DNA of 64,000 nucleotides. Source: Isochrysis galbana. Taxonomy: Eukaryota; Haptophyta; Isochrysidales; Isochrysidaceae. Position 1 is the stretch's first letter. Each line of letters begins with the position of its first letter. Shown here one piece after another: positions 10,401 to 17,040 of the stretch. The position numbers and the translations under genes are program-made. The stretch lies in contig CM030938.1 of assembly GCA_018136815.1 (NCBI GenBank), positions 4,731,724 to 4,795,723 of the forward strand. The letters are read 5' to 3'. The notes under the pieces were generated by a model. It worked only from the letters and a program-made list of their open reading frames with translations. It made no database searches and was not told the DNA's origin.

Positions 10401-12112
10401 CCAGTTATTTGGCTCCGGGTACGCCGACTTCCGCAGAGATGAAAGCGGCCCTGGCGGAAGATCCGTTCGTAGAGCCACTCCTAGGCTCAGGAGAGACGGC
10501 CAACCACGAGCCATCAGGCCAAGGGTCGCCTCCGCCGGCCGCCGCCTCAGGCCCCGTTGCCGACGATGATTCGTGTTCCAGTCCTGTCGCTCCCGCTCCC
10601 GTTTCCGCTCAGCAATCCAAGATGTTTCGCCGTTTCGTCGTTCACGATGGGCTCGTCTACTATCGCACCGTTCCTGACTCCACCGACCCGGACTCGCTAG
10701 TGCTCTATGTTCCGCCCTCGTTGCGGTCTCGCTACCTCTTTGCCTACCACGATCGCTCCGGTCACCTTGGAGTTTCTCGTATGTCCGGTCTTCTTCGTAC
10801 TCGGGTATACTGGCCTGGCATGTCTTCCGACGTTGCGTCCTACGTCCGAGAATGCCACGAGTGCACCCTCGCCAAGCCGCTACCTAGGGCTCTAGCGTCG
10901 CCCTCCGGTCTCTCTGTGGGTACCTACCCCTTTGATGTGGTCTACTGCGACGTGCTCTCGCTAGCTCCCACTCACAACTTCGTGCCTGGAGTCTCGGGTT
11001 ACGACAAGCTGGTCGTCTTCATCGACTCGCTCACTCGATGGATTGAGGCTGAGCCGTCGAATGGGGATCCCTCGTCGGAGATGGCCTTGGACATGTTCAT
11101 CCGCTTGATTGTGACGCGGTATGGAGTCCCTAGGCAGCTTCGAACCGACGCCGGTTCGAATCTATGTTCGGTTCTTGTTTCGCGTATTCTGGAGCTCACC
11201 GGGACTGATTTGTCGAGTACAGAGCCGTACCGACATGAAGGTGTAGGCTTCGTCGAACGCGCTCAGCAAACGCTCATCCGTTTAATGCGCGCCTCGAACG
11301 AGGGTGGCGGTCATTGGGTCGACCATTTGCCGTTCCTACTCCTCTCGTTGAGGGCTTCCTCCGGTCGTGTCACCTCCCGGTCTCCAGCGTCTTTGATCTT
11401 TGGGCGTGAGCTGCGTCTGCCCGCTCAACTCTCTGATCCGAAGTCTGTTTCGCCAACTGCTCTCGAGGCGGCGTCCGCCGACGTTCGCTCGTACGCATCC
11501 AGGCTCAATGCGAGCCTCCGCCTCTCTTGGTCCAGCGCTCTCGAGGCTACCCTAGCCGCTCAGGCTGAGTCAGTCCGTGACGCTACCATCAAGTCTCAAA
11601 GACCAGCTCGTTTCGAACCTGGGGATCGCGTCTGCATGCGATTACCAGGCCATGCCAACAAGTTGCAATTCATCTACTCGGGTCCCTACCGCGTTGTAGA
11701 GGCTCTGTCCGACACTAGGTACCGACTCCGTGATTTGGAGAACCGGTTAGTCAAGGAGGAGGTGCATATCTCGAACCTCCGGCCGTATCATACTTTCGTT
11801 GATGAAGAGCCGCTGGCTGACGACGAGTACATCGTTGAAAAGTTGCTCGATCGTCGTAGCCATGGCGATTCCACCGAGTACCTCGTGAAGTGGCGTGGCT
11901 ATTCTCTTCGAGAAGCCACCTGGGAGCCTCGTTCCGAGTTGCTCCGTCGTTGTTCTGATTTGCTTGATGATTATGATCGCTCCGTCGAAGAGACTTGTCC
12001 AGAAGATGTTGAGTCCCCGGAAGCAACTTCTTCGTCGGCCAGGAATACTCCTCTTCCTCCCGTTCTCGATGCGCCGTCTTCGCGCACTCGATCCAGGCTC
12101 CATTCTCGTTGA
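4457..12112 (+). CDS. pol: Pol with embedded DNA-methyltransferase-like domain, copy 1
   Basis: 2551 codons in the same frame as Gag, separated only by a UAG at 4454-4456, so expression probably needs readthrough. Domains, with residues counted from the codon after UAG: Ser/Thr-rich linker 1-480; methyltransferase-like 484-681; second linker; aspartic protease with DTGA at 1097; RT with YLDD at 1626; RNase H near 1790-1910; integrase with an HHCC zinc site near 2100-2140 and D2165, D2231, E2267 (DD35E); chromodomain about 2455-2510 with Tyr/Trp cage residues (EYIVE, VKW, TWEP). All catalytic motifs I can check are present. It ends with TGA. The enzyme set supports cDNA synthesis and integration, with the chromodomain expected to steer integration to marked chromatin. 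The start at UAG+1 is a readthrough model; an internal start at a near-cognate codon is the alternative. Confidence 0.93.
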   Translation, partial: GSGGVPVLQTLAENIAGGGPERHHHHPDPIPTPLGEKSCQRGDSPPVSSSIQSSTVGAASPAEAPAERLSRKPESTLDPGSWKQVCPGDRRDPTLRNSCTSTSSSITSHAIRMLGADSRTLPLLESVSTDTMLSSVPSNSPRSFDASSSLDSPPDGPAQGGGLGRFDASSVSSFRKRTVVKPSRAVDSVSSSALGSMDRSDVAAAAYENVVAALPVSALSRRDPSGDLSPKGHSRSRSADESSLSTVGSRAVEAETSVSSSPLSPVRYISPSSCSFSRLEVAPVLVSDLVPDPEGSASGVDEVEGSKGAAAFRAHAVVTPASGDAGAVDYDPTSRTTWTPASPLSLGSPEDPHSRDRPPGPTPFRSSPPKLEGDDPLPLNSTAEAIHRIAVVGCSSAAKSTEAARAPTRELQMLAASRARASGSSVILPRHLAEAALALRRPDASTHASPSAVLPTHFDELCAELAAIHDAVTFDAAEGIPPPRVLVVGEASGVVSSMFLLAGAHVATCDLRPSEIDYIPHFCGDALHIQNLGWDLVVAHPPCTYLSAVSCQWLDREPGRRQALESAARVFLAMASADAPFVAVENPRMHAEASALVGGLRPRQFVQPWQHGTGHQKATGLYLKASLPPLQPSKIVEGRLSAMADLSPSPHRGALRSRTYVGIAGAMAAQWMPVLRRYARKAKASRSLNFTVDWAISQAAASLRERPSLCSTGFELAEPRTALARFMEGRGEAASSPHLTPPSGSPVSDSVVVISDAGPVADASRLLHRKDSETNASQDGTVAEVDCFTPWEWPMKDRSTTPGPPNTVKKRRSKWQVFDRDVISGVHRWRDVTPSIAQEIAEQAAAAEPSEPSILSRLGSQGINALSPSASFTAGDEGVAEPTGSVVAERPLENGDVGLDSGEDDTPETPEHRSMQALETKPSDAADGEGTPQALCGDGAAARGLSAAGFSELSKLPKTDLQKSLEKEWSRQMDQPRHPTDRRGLGYDGVPNPSSSAEASPYSSIPFVPQTVAAAIERVPHVDESSPSRPASNPTTPSPGAGTSLPVESIADTPPPLYPRHCLYVRDLVVCRADGDRAAQGFVLPDVALTVNSTLADTGAGPSVITTALLDRLPEDACVERVSDATVPNLHGPDGLPLITRGRASLVFSLSGRLFRHLFAVIEGNPMLLLGNDFLAAHSATISLDAASSEGSLRLRPASGDSDDSSRVLSECVVRVSTAPPPVADSGFVGAISMSPGQPLTVDFLERSTATREVPAGSEGEAAADARQPLYTPLFESADEFAAKAPASTSSEYLLYTEQAVTIPAFHRATIWVRVPLALRDHSDCAMLVDRLPNREALDSSPLVMPTVVTPTDDHRIAVTIVHTGVDALTLPSLHPIASLQVRFKLHRGWTPTGSEGDGDPVTALSEEQRSLLDSATIDPDRLLSDDQREEVRQLLARRIKAFALHPGAPNHTHVLEVELPLNPGAVPHRHAPSRVGRAGELIIEEEVAKMEAAGIIRKSNSAWASRVVLVSKKDGSVRFCVDYRDTNAKLRVEDSPLPLIVEAIDRLASGQGPLSSLFLCTLDLASGFWGIPIKESHKHITAFTTHRGKYEFNFLPFGIQSGPSYMCRLMDIVLGALAWEICMPYLDDVGIWSTGVGPSEEARAQASFEQMLHRLDLVLERLEWAGLTCKMSKCVFFATSTEYLGHVVSREGLKMDPKKVAAVADIDPSSINSLEAVRSFLGLCSYYRRFIRQFAAKAAPLTALTRKGCDVAKESQSEECRRAIQELKTAITSEPVLTPPRDDRPFIVKTDGASKLGIAGILSQLGDDNRERVVGYYARSLTSAERHWTVTEIELLAALESIRNWRPYLWGRRFKLVVDHSALRWLHTMKDQVAGGPASRLTRWALKLAEYRFDVEHKPGAVHQDADGLSRLASLEPEHEDEPLAGPASLAVREPGSESLAEHERSHPVAAITRSVATARGLQALDRSRRRASDSGPAIQSSYLAPGTPTSAEMKAALAEDPFVEPLLGSGETANHEPSGQGSPPPAAASGPVADDDSCSSPVAPAPVSAQQSKMFRRFVVHDGLVYYRTVPDSTDPDSLVLYVPPSLRSRYLFAYHDRSGHLGVSRMSGLLRTRVYWPGMSSDVASYVRECHECTLAKPLPRALASPSGLSVGTYPFDVVYCDVLSLAPTHNFVPGVSGYDKLVVFIDSLTRWIEAEPSNGDPSSEMALDMFIRLIVTRYGVPRQLRTDAGSNLCSVLVSRILELTGTDLSSTEPYRHEGVGFVERAQQTLIRLMRASNEGGGHWVDHLPFLLLSLRASSGRVTSRSPASLIFGRELRLPAQLSDPKSVSPTALEAASADVRSYASRLNASLRLSWSSALEATLAAQAESVRDATIKSQRPARFEPGDRVCMRLPGHANKLQFIYSGPYRVVEALSDTRYRLRDLENRLVKEEVHISNLRPYHTFVDEEPLADDEYIVEKLLDRRSHGDSTEYLVKWRGYSLREATWEPRSELLRRCSDLLDDYDRSVEETCPEDVESPEATSSSARNTPLPPVLDAPSSRTRSRLHSR
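5820..6500 (+). other. Phage-type DNA cytosine methyltransferase-like domain inside Pol (copy 1)
   Basis: About 200 residues of the Pol frame. Order of motifs: RVLVVGEASG (SAM-binding loop with ExSG, from 5906), TCDLRPSEID (acidic residue after strand 2), GWDLVVAHPPCTYLS with PPC, its candidate catalytic Cys codon at 6083-6085, AVENP at 6206-6217, FVQPWQHGTGHQKATGLYL, IVEGR, and RSRTYVGIAGAMAAQW. This order and spacing match a compact family of phage and prophage DNA (cytosine) methyltransferases, recognised from memory of that family. It is unlike eukaryotic DNMT1/3/5, which use PCQ and ENV. Copy 2 keeps every motif (candidate Cys codon at 37885-37887). Activity and target base are not shown by the sequence; an N4-cytosine or degenerate enzyme remains possible. 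Confidence 0.85.
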
Positions 12113-12499
12113 TCCCATGTCTTGGGTAAGGGACCCGTCCCTCTAGGCTAGCCCCACGCCTCGGCTAGGGCTCCGAGTTCAAATTTCTGTCAGAGCGAAT
12201 CATGGAGGTGCTGAACGCGTGCTGCCTGCGCTCTACACCCGGCGCAACACCCGAGCAAAGCTCCTGTAAAAGGGAGAAGTGGGTGGGGCAGTGCGTACGA
12301 AAGAGGCCGCCGCGTTAAGCCGCCGATTTCGTGCTCGCTTTGGATCCAAAGGGTGTTCTTGTCTCCACGTTTCGCTCGCTATGTTCCGTTGCTTCTTGTT
12401 CCGATTCTGACCTCTGGTCAGCTCAGGTTCCAGTTTCCAGGTCTCTGTTTCCAGGTTCACCGCTCGACATCGGGAGACGTCTCGATCTTAGTCGGGGGG
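12113..12499 (+). other. 3' untranslated region and polypurine tract, copy 1
   Basis: 387 bp between the Pol stop and the 3' LTR. It holds the 12-nt sequence (12325-12336) complementary to the post-LTR site at 1875-1886. It ends in a G-run (12494-12499) directly before the LTR TG, which is the expected place for the plus-strand primer. Copy 2 has the same region with a small internal deletion. Confidence 0.8.
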
Positions 12500-12979
12500 T
12501 GTCGCATTCATCCTAGATGATGCGATTTCCAGGCTCTTGTTTCCAGGTCCTTCGCCGTGCGGCCACACGGTGAAGCTCAGGTACATCTAGGTTGGTAGGG
12601 TTCGTCCCTAGCGATCTAGAATTCGAGTTCTCGTTTCGTTCCTTCTAGCCTGTCTGTCAGGTCTAGATTCCAGGTTTCCTCCTTTCGGGTAATCTTGACC
12701 CAAAGGAGCCAGGTCGCCTGTCACTCGCTGCGCGCTTGTCTCAGGCTCTCAGGTTACCTTGTGAAGGCTTGTTTAGCTTCTTGCAAGGCTTGTCGTTTCT
12801 TGTTGGGTTCCGGTTCTTTCTTGGGACCTGCTCACTTTCGTTGTCGTCCAGGCCTGTTCTTCGTAGGTTCTGCTTGGCCTGGTTAGGGTTTCGTTGCCTT
12901 CCCGCGTTCGGCGTTTGGCGTTGGCGTTCGGAAATTTCCTCTCACATTCCCTAGGTCCGCTACCCTTGGCTTGTAGGTC
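12500..12979 (+). repeat. Truncated 3' LTR of family A copy 1
   Basis: By eye identical to the first 480 bp of the 5' LTR (565-1044). Similarity stops abruptly after 12979, where unrelated LINE-like sequence begins. The remaining ~830 bp of the LTR, with its CGACA end, are absent. Confidence 0.93.
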
Positions 12980-13300
12980 GGAGAGGACAGCGCCCCTCCC
13001 CAGCCCGGTGCGACAGAACCATGCGTCCAGCGCGTGCTTCCAGATCGCTTTGCGTGCGTTTAGGTAGTTTAGGATCCATTTGGCTTGGAGGGCCTTGACA
13101 TGAGTCGGCCAGTGTATGAGCCCTAGCCCCAATGTCCTGGTCGCGCTTTTTGCGTGGTGTGTGGCGTAGTGTGGGTGTGCGATCCATTTGCTCTGCTTTT
13201 GGGTGTATGGGCTCGTCCAGAGGACCGCATCCGCGGCCCTCTGTATCCGCGTGTGATGCGAGACCAGAACAGGATCCTGGCGTAGGGGGCTGTCTGAGTG
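12980..13300 (-). mobile_element. LINE (non-LTR retrotransposon) reverse-transcriptase fragment
   Basis: Read on the minus strand, about 100 residues are open with the pattern of the region C-terminal to the RT domain of LINE ORF2 proteins: VLWTSPYTQKQSKW, then LGLGLIHWPTHVKALQAKW, then ILNYLNARKAIWKHALDAW. The GLGL...ALQAKW block is the recognisable part. The frame has no start and ends at the junction with the truncated LTR, so it is a broken fragment. The clade cannot be assigned. Confidence 0.6.
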
Positions 13301-15332
13301 TGGAGGGAGGGGCGCTCTGGCTAGCGCAGGTAGAAAGCTAGTGAAGAGCTGGGTGGCATAATGGGGGAAGGGTGCTTGCGCTTGCCGCGGCAGGGTGTCC
13401 TGTCTTGAGTGAGCGCTAGTCCCGTTCCTTTGCCGCGCCGCGACCCATAAAAATTTGTTAAAAATTAAATTAAATTAGAAACTAGGACGGACTTTGCTAG
13501 GTGAGAGCATGAGCATACCATGTTATTTTGTATTTTGTTCCAAACCTTGGCTATTGAGTTACCACATGCATGTCCTCATTAAATGTTCCAAGTGTACCTA
13601 GGCACCATGCCCTCAGCAACACCAAGTTTTGTGACGCGTTTACGGGTCACCTGTCACCTGCCTCGTTCTCAACACTACCTCAATACCAAACCTCACCAAT
13701 CCCTCAGCCTCAGCCTATCCATCATCCCGACCCTCCCAGCCATGTCCGCTCCGTCGTCGCGCTCGCCCTCGCCCCAGCCCGTCCTCCCGCCAGAAGCGCT
13801 AATCTCCCTCGCTAGAGCGAGTGGCCGCGGCGAGCCGCGGCCCTTCCCTCCTGGCTCTGGCACCCCCGTCTTCTCTTACCCAAACAGGGCGAGAAGACAC
13901 GTACTGCCGGAGGGGAGAGGCAGGCGGGCTTGAGCGAGGGCGAGGACGGCGGCGAGAGCGACATCGAGCGAGCGGCGAGAGGCGCGGGTGAATGAGAGGA
14001 GGGCTGTGATGGCAGGGGCTGGCGAGGAGAGGCGAGTTTGTTGGGTACGCGTGTTACGAGAGCGAGAGCGACGAGAGCGAGAGCGACGGATGACGACTGA
14101 CGACAGGACGACAGACAGAGACACCCAGGAAAACACTCCGACACTCGCCCCACGACTTTCTCACGTAACTCGACTGAAATCAAACCCAAACACTCCGATC
14201 AGACAACGACGGACGACGATCAAAGGGCGATCTGTCGGTCGTGTCTTCAGTCCATCGGACATTATCTGTCTTTCGTCTGTCGTTCTTCGTTCGTCGCGCT
14301 CGTTCTCGTTCTCATTCCCGTTCTCGTCCCTCGTGCTCTCAACTCTCAACACTCTACCAGTACCAAACCCCTCCAATCTCCAATCCCCCAGCCCCAGCCT
14401 ATCCATCTCGAATCGCCCAGCCATGTCCGCTCCGTCGTCGCGCTCGCCCCTGCCTAAGCCCGTCCTCCCGCCTTCCTCTGGCCTGAGGCTCTCTCACGAG
14501 CCGCCTCGGGCGGCGTGGGGCGTCCCAGATGAGGCGTAGTCAGTGGCGATGGTCGCCCGGGGCTTGGGAGCGGTCGCGGCACGCTCCATAGGTCAAACTA
14601 TAAAAAGCTAGTTTTTGACGCATACGACAACACGTGGTGGAGCCACACAATACAAGGCTTGCACATGCAACTAGCAATAAATGGACAATGATAGTTAATT
14701 CAGTTGTCTGGCTAACTGCCGCCCAACCGATCCCTACCCTTGCTCTATGTGCACCGGCTCAGCCGCTGGTACCACTTCACATACGGGGAGGCAAGATTCG
14801 CTGCCGCCCTACCAGTGGGGAAGGGGGGGACGCTGCAAAACCCTCATGGCCTAATACACAACTTTCAGTTGCAAAGATCAGCACAAAGGGCAGAGGACGG
14901 AAGCGGTTAAAGGTCTGAGTATGGTCGAAGTTAAAAGCAAGCTGTGTTGCTCGTTCACGACTTCGTGCGCGAACAGTATGGGCGCACCATTAAGAAAACA
15001 GAACTGAAACGAAACTGAAGAGCTTCTACTACTTAAAGCATTCTTGTCCCTGGAGCTCCGCCTGGGGGAATCTAACTTCGAATTTTCTTAGACCGGCCAA
15101 GGCCGATGGGGCTGGCTTCGTGGCTCTTGTTTCTTAGCGCTGCCCCCCTAGTCGTGACGTCCTGACCGTCGGCCGTCGGTCGGTCGGTCCGGCTGAGACC
15201 ACGCCTCGGCGTGATCGAGACTCTCCACGTGCGGAAGAGCCCAAAGGCCCCCCCTCTATAGCTCAAGGAGAGAGAGAGAGACGCCTCACAAGGCGAATGG
15301 CGGCGGCAGCGCTCAACTAGCCCGGAGCAAGC
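13301..15332. repeat. Intergenic repeat region with a duplicated segment
   Basis: No gene recognised. Segments 13650-13795 and 14335-14473 are related direct repeats about 680 bp apart. Both carry an ATG followed by a frame beginning MSAPSSRSP and ending near VLPP, which could be remnants of a repeat-encoded N-terminus. 14497-14528 is an inverted copy of 235-266. 14744-14784 resembles 25865-25905. 14055-14095 is a short GAGAGCGAC-type repeat. Confidence 0.5.
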
Positions 15333-16397
15333 TCAGATTTCCATCACGTCAGCCTCTTTCTTTGCAGTCTCTTTGTCTATTCTATCGGTGAAGGAGTCGG
15401 CCAGCTTGTCCACCTCCTTCTCTACTCTCTTCACCTGAACGCATAGACTCAAAGAAGTCACACTTGTCGGCGAATATGCTCGACGAAGCGCACACTGCCT
15501 TCAAGGTTGGCACGCCAGGCACAGGCTCGTAGGGCATTGCATGAGAAGATTGAGGCTCTCATGCCAGCACGTCAATCGCGTTCGCCCGTGGCAAAAAGGC
15601 GTCGTAGAAGTGCGCGGCTACGCGCTCACCTCATCCTTGGAGGATAAGTTCTTGGCCTTCTTCATCGCCTTGTGACGCACCGCCCGCAGCGCTGTGCGCG
15701 CCTCCTCTGCTGCCCGCTTCACTTCTCGCCGGAGAGCCTCACGAGTCTCGGTGGTGGGCCGTGGCAGCGTCACTTTGACGGTCTTGCCATTGACCTATGG
15801 ACGGCGCGGCATCCGGTGATGTCACTGATTGTGGGAGTCGTGGCGCATACATCTGTGCGTGCTTCTGAGCAAATCCTCACCTCGGGCACGAGCTGGAGCC
15901 CGCTGGTTTCGATGGCCTTAGCAACCGCGGGCACATTGGCCGCGTCGAAGACAGAGACTTGAAGCAGGCGCGCCGATTGAGCCAAGGCCTTGCCCACCGC
16001 CGAGAGCGGGACTGGCCCGCCCGATGGGGGCGACACCTGCGGCGTTAGCAGAGGCGATCCGTGGGACTGAGGGCCGGCCGGCGGGTTGAAGGCGGTGTCG
16101 CAGGTGACGTGAACATTCAGATCTCACCTGTATCGCCTCGAGCATCGCGGGCGTCGCCCTTCCCACCTGCACCGCGTAAAAATCCTTGAGGAGTTTCGAG
16201 AGCGAGCGCTCCATCTGAGAGGCCACCTTCTCAAGGTCGGGACCCTCGCCGCCTTCCTCTCCCGGCTCCGACTTGGACGACCGGGCAGGCTCCGACCTGA
16301 CCGACTTCCCAGCCTTCTTCGCGAGCTCGCGTGCCCACACCGGACGCAGAGCACCCGGAGGGCGGAGGCCCATGCGACGAAACGACAGCCGAAGCAT
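15333..16397 (-). CDS. Mitochondrial ribosome recycling factor, four exons
   Basis: Releases the post-termination ribosome from mRNA together with the organellar EF-G-type factor. Exons on the minus strand are 16397-16128, 16036-15881, 15794-15630 and 15434-15333, all with GT donors and AG acceptors and intact frame; 230 residues, stop TGA. The first ~35 residues are Arg/Ala/Leu-rich without acidic residues (MLRLSFRRMGLRPP...), fitting a mitochondrial or plastid transit peptide. Family signatures are VGRATPAMLEAIQ, LLQVSVFDAANVPAVAKAI, TLPRPTTETREALRREVK and the C-terminal helix VKRVEKEVDKLADSF...KEADVMEI. Mature length is close to bacterial RRF (~185). The gene is divergent from the S28 peptidase gene, sharing a pyrimidine/purine-rich intergenic region. 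Mitochondrial rather than plastid targeting is inferred. Confidence 0.92.
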
Positions 16398-17040
16398 CGC
16401 CCCGCCGACCCGACCGCGGGAGAGAAGGGGGGGGGGGAGGTGTGGGTAAGGCTGTTGTTTAATATAAAATGAGAGGAGGCGATAAAACACAATTCGCGCC
16501 CGTCCACCCGCCCTCCGAGACCCGACCGCGGGAGAGAGAGAGAGGGGGAGGGAGGGAGGGAAGGAGGGAGGGAAGAAGAGAGAGGAAAAAGGGGCTTCAC
16601 AAGAGAATAAAAGGACTCCCCATCTAACACTCTCCTTTGAAGACATTCCACACCCAGCTGGATATAGAGGATACAATAATATGAGAGTCCTGTTAAACCT
16701 GAACATGGTGAATCTCCCCTTTCTCTCTCTCTCTCTTCTTCTCAGACTCCTGGCGCCTTTTCCCTCTCCCCCACTCTTCTCTCCTTTCTTTCTAAGTCTC
16801 TCTACTCTGGCGTACTCTCTCTCTCTCTCTCTCTCCCCCCTCCGCCCCTCCCTCTCCCGCTCTCCGCCCCGTCCGCCTATTGACAGCTCCCCCCCCTTCC
16901 TCCCTTCCCCAACCCCTTTCTCTCCCCGCCTCCTGCGCTCCCCCCCCCCCCTCTCCACACCCCCGCATGCATTCCCCCTCCTCCTCCCCCTCCTCCTCCT
17001 TCTCTTTCCCTCTCTCTCCTCCTCTCTCGGATTCCTCAGC
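16398..17040. promoter_or_regulatory. Divergent intergenic region with opposed purine/pyrimidine tracts
   Basis: Between the RRF start (minus) and the conserved part of the S28 gene (plus). 16500-16590 is GA-rich on the plus strand and 16720-17040 is CT-rich, so each gene has CT-rich sequence on its own sense strand ahead of conserved coding sequence. The N-terminus and signal peptide of the S28 gene probably fall within this tract. No clear TATA box is seen. Confidence 0.4.

Larger units (their letters stand above)
565..12979 (+). mobile_element. Family A LTR retrotransposon copy 1 (Ty3/gypsy, chromodomain and methyltransferase bearing)
   Basis: LTR retrotransposon: 5' LTR 565-1874, internal region 1875-12499, truncated 3' LTR 12500-12979. 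Order in the polyprotein is Gag, UAG, linker, methyltransferase-like domain, protease, RT, RNase H, integrase, chromodomain. RT-RNase H before integrase and a C-terminal chromodomain place it among Ty3/gypsy chromoviruses. The 480 bp shared by the two LTRs appear identical by eye at a constant offset of 11935, which indicates a recent insertion. The pol frame is open from the codon after the UAG to its TGA. Gag carries one frameshift relative to copy 2. A target duplication cannot be tested because the 3' LTR end is missing. Confidence 0.95.

Noticed and set aside
12140..12340. tRNA-like stretch (CCGAGTTCAAATTTC) in the copy 1 3' UTR
   Set aside because: The T-arm-like sequence has no matching acceptor, D or anticodon arms, and part of it is deleted in copy 2.
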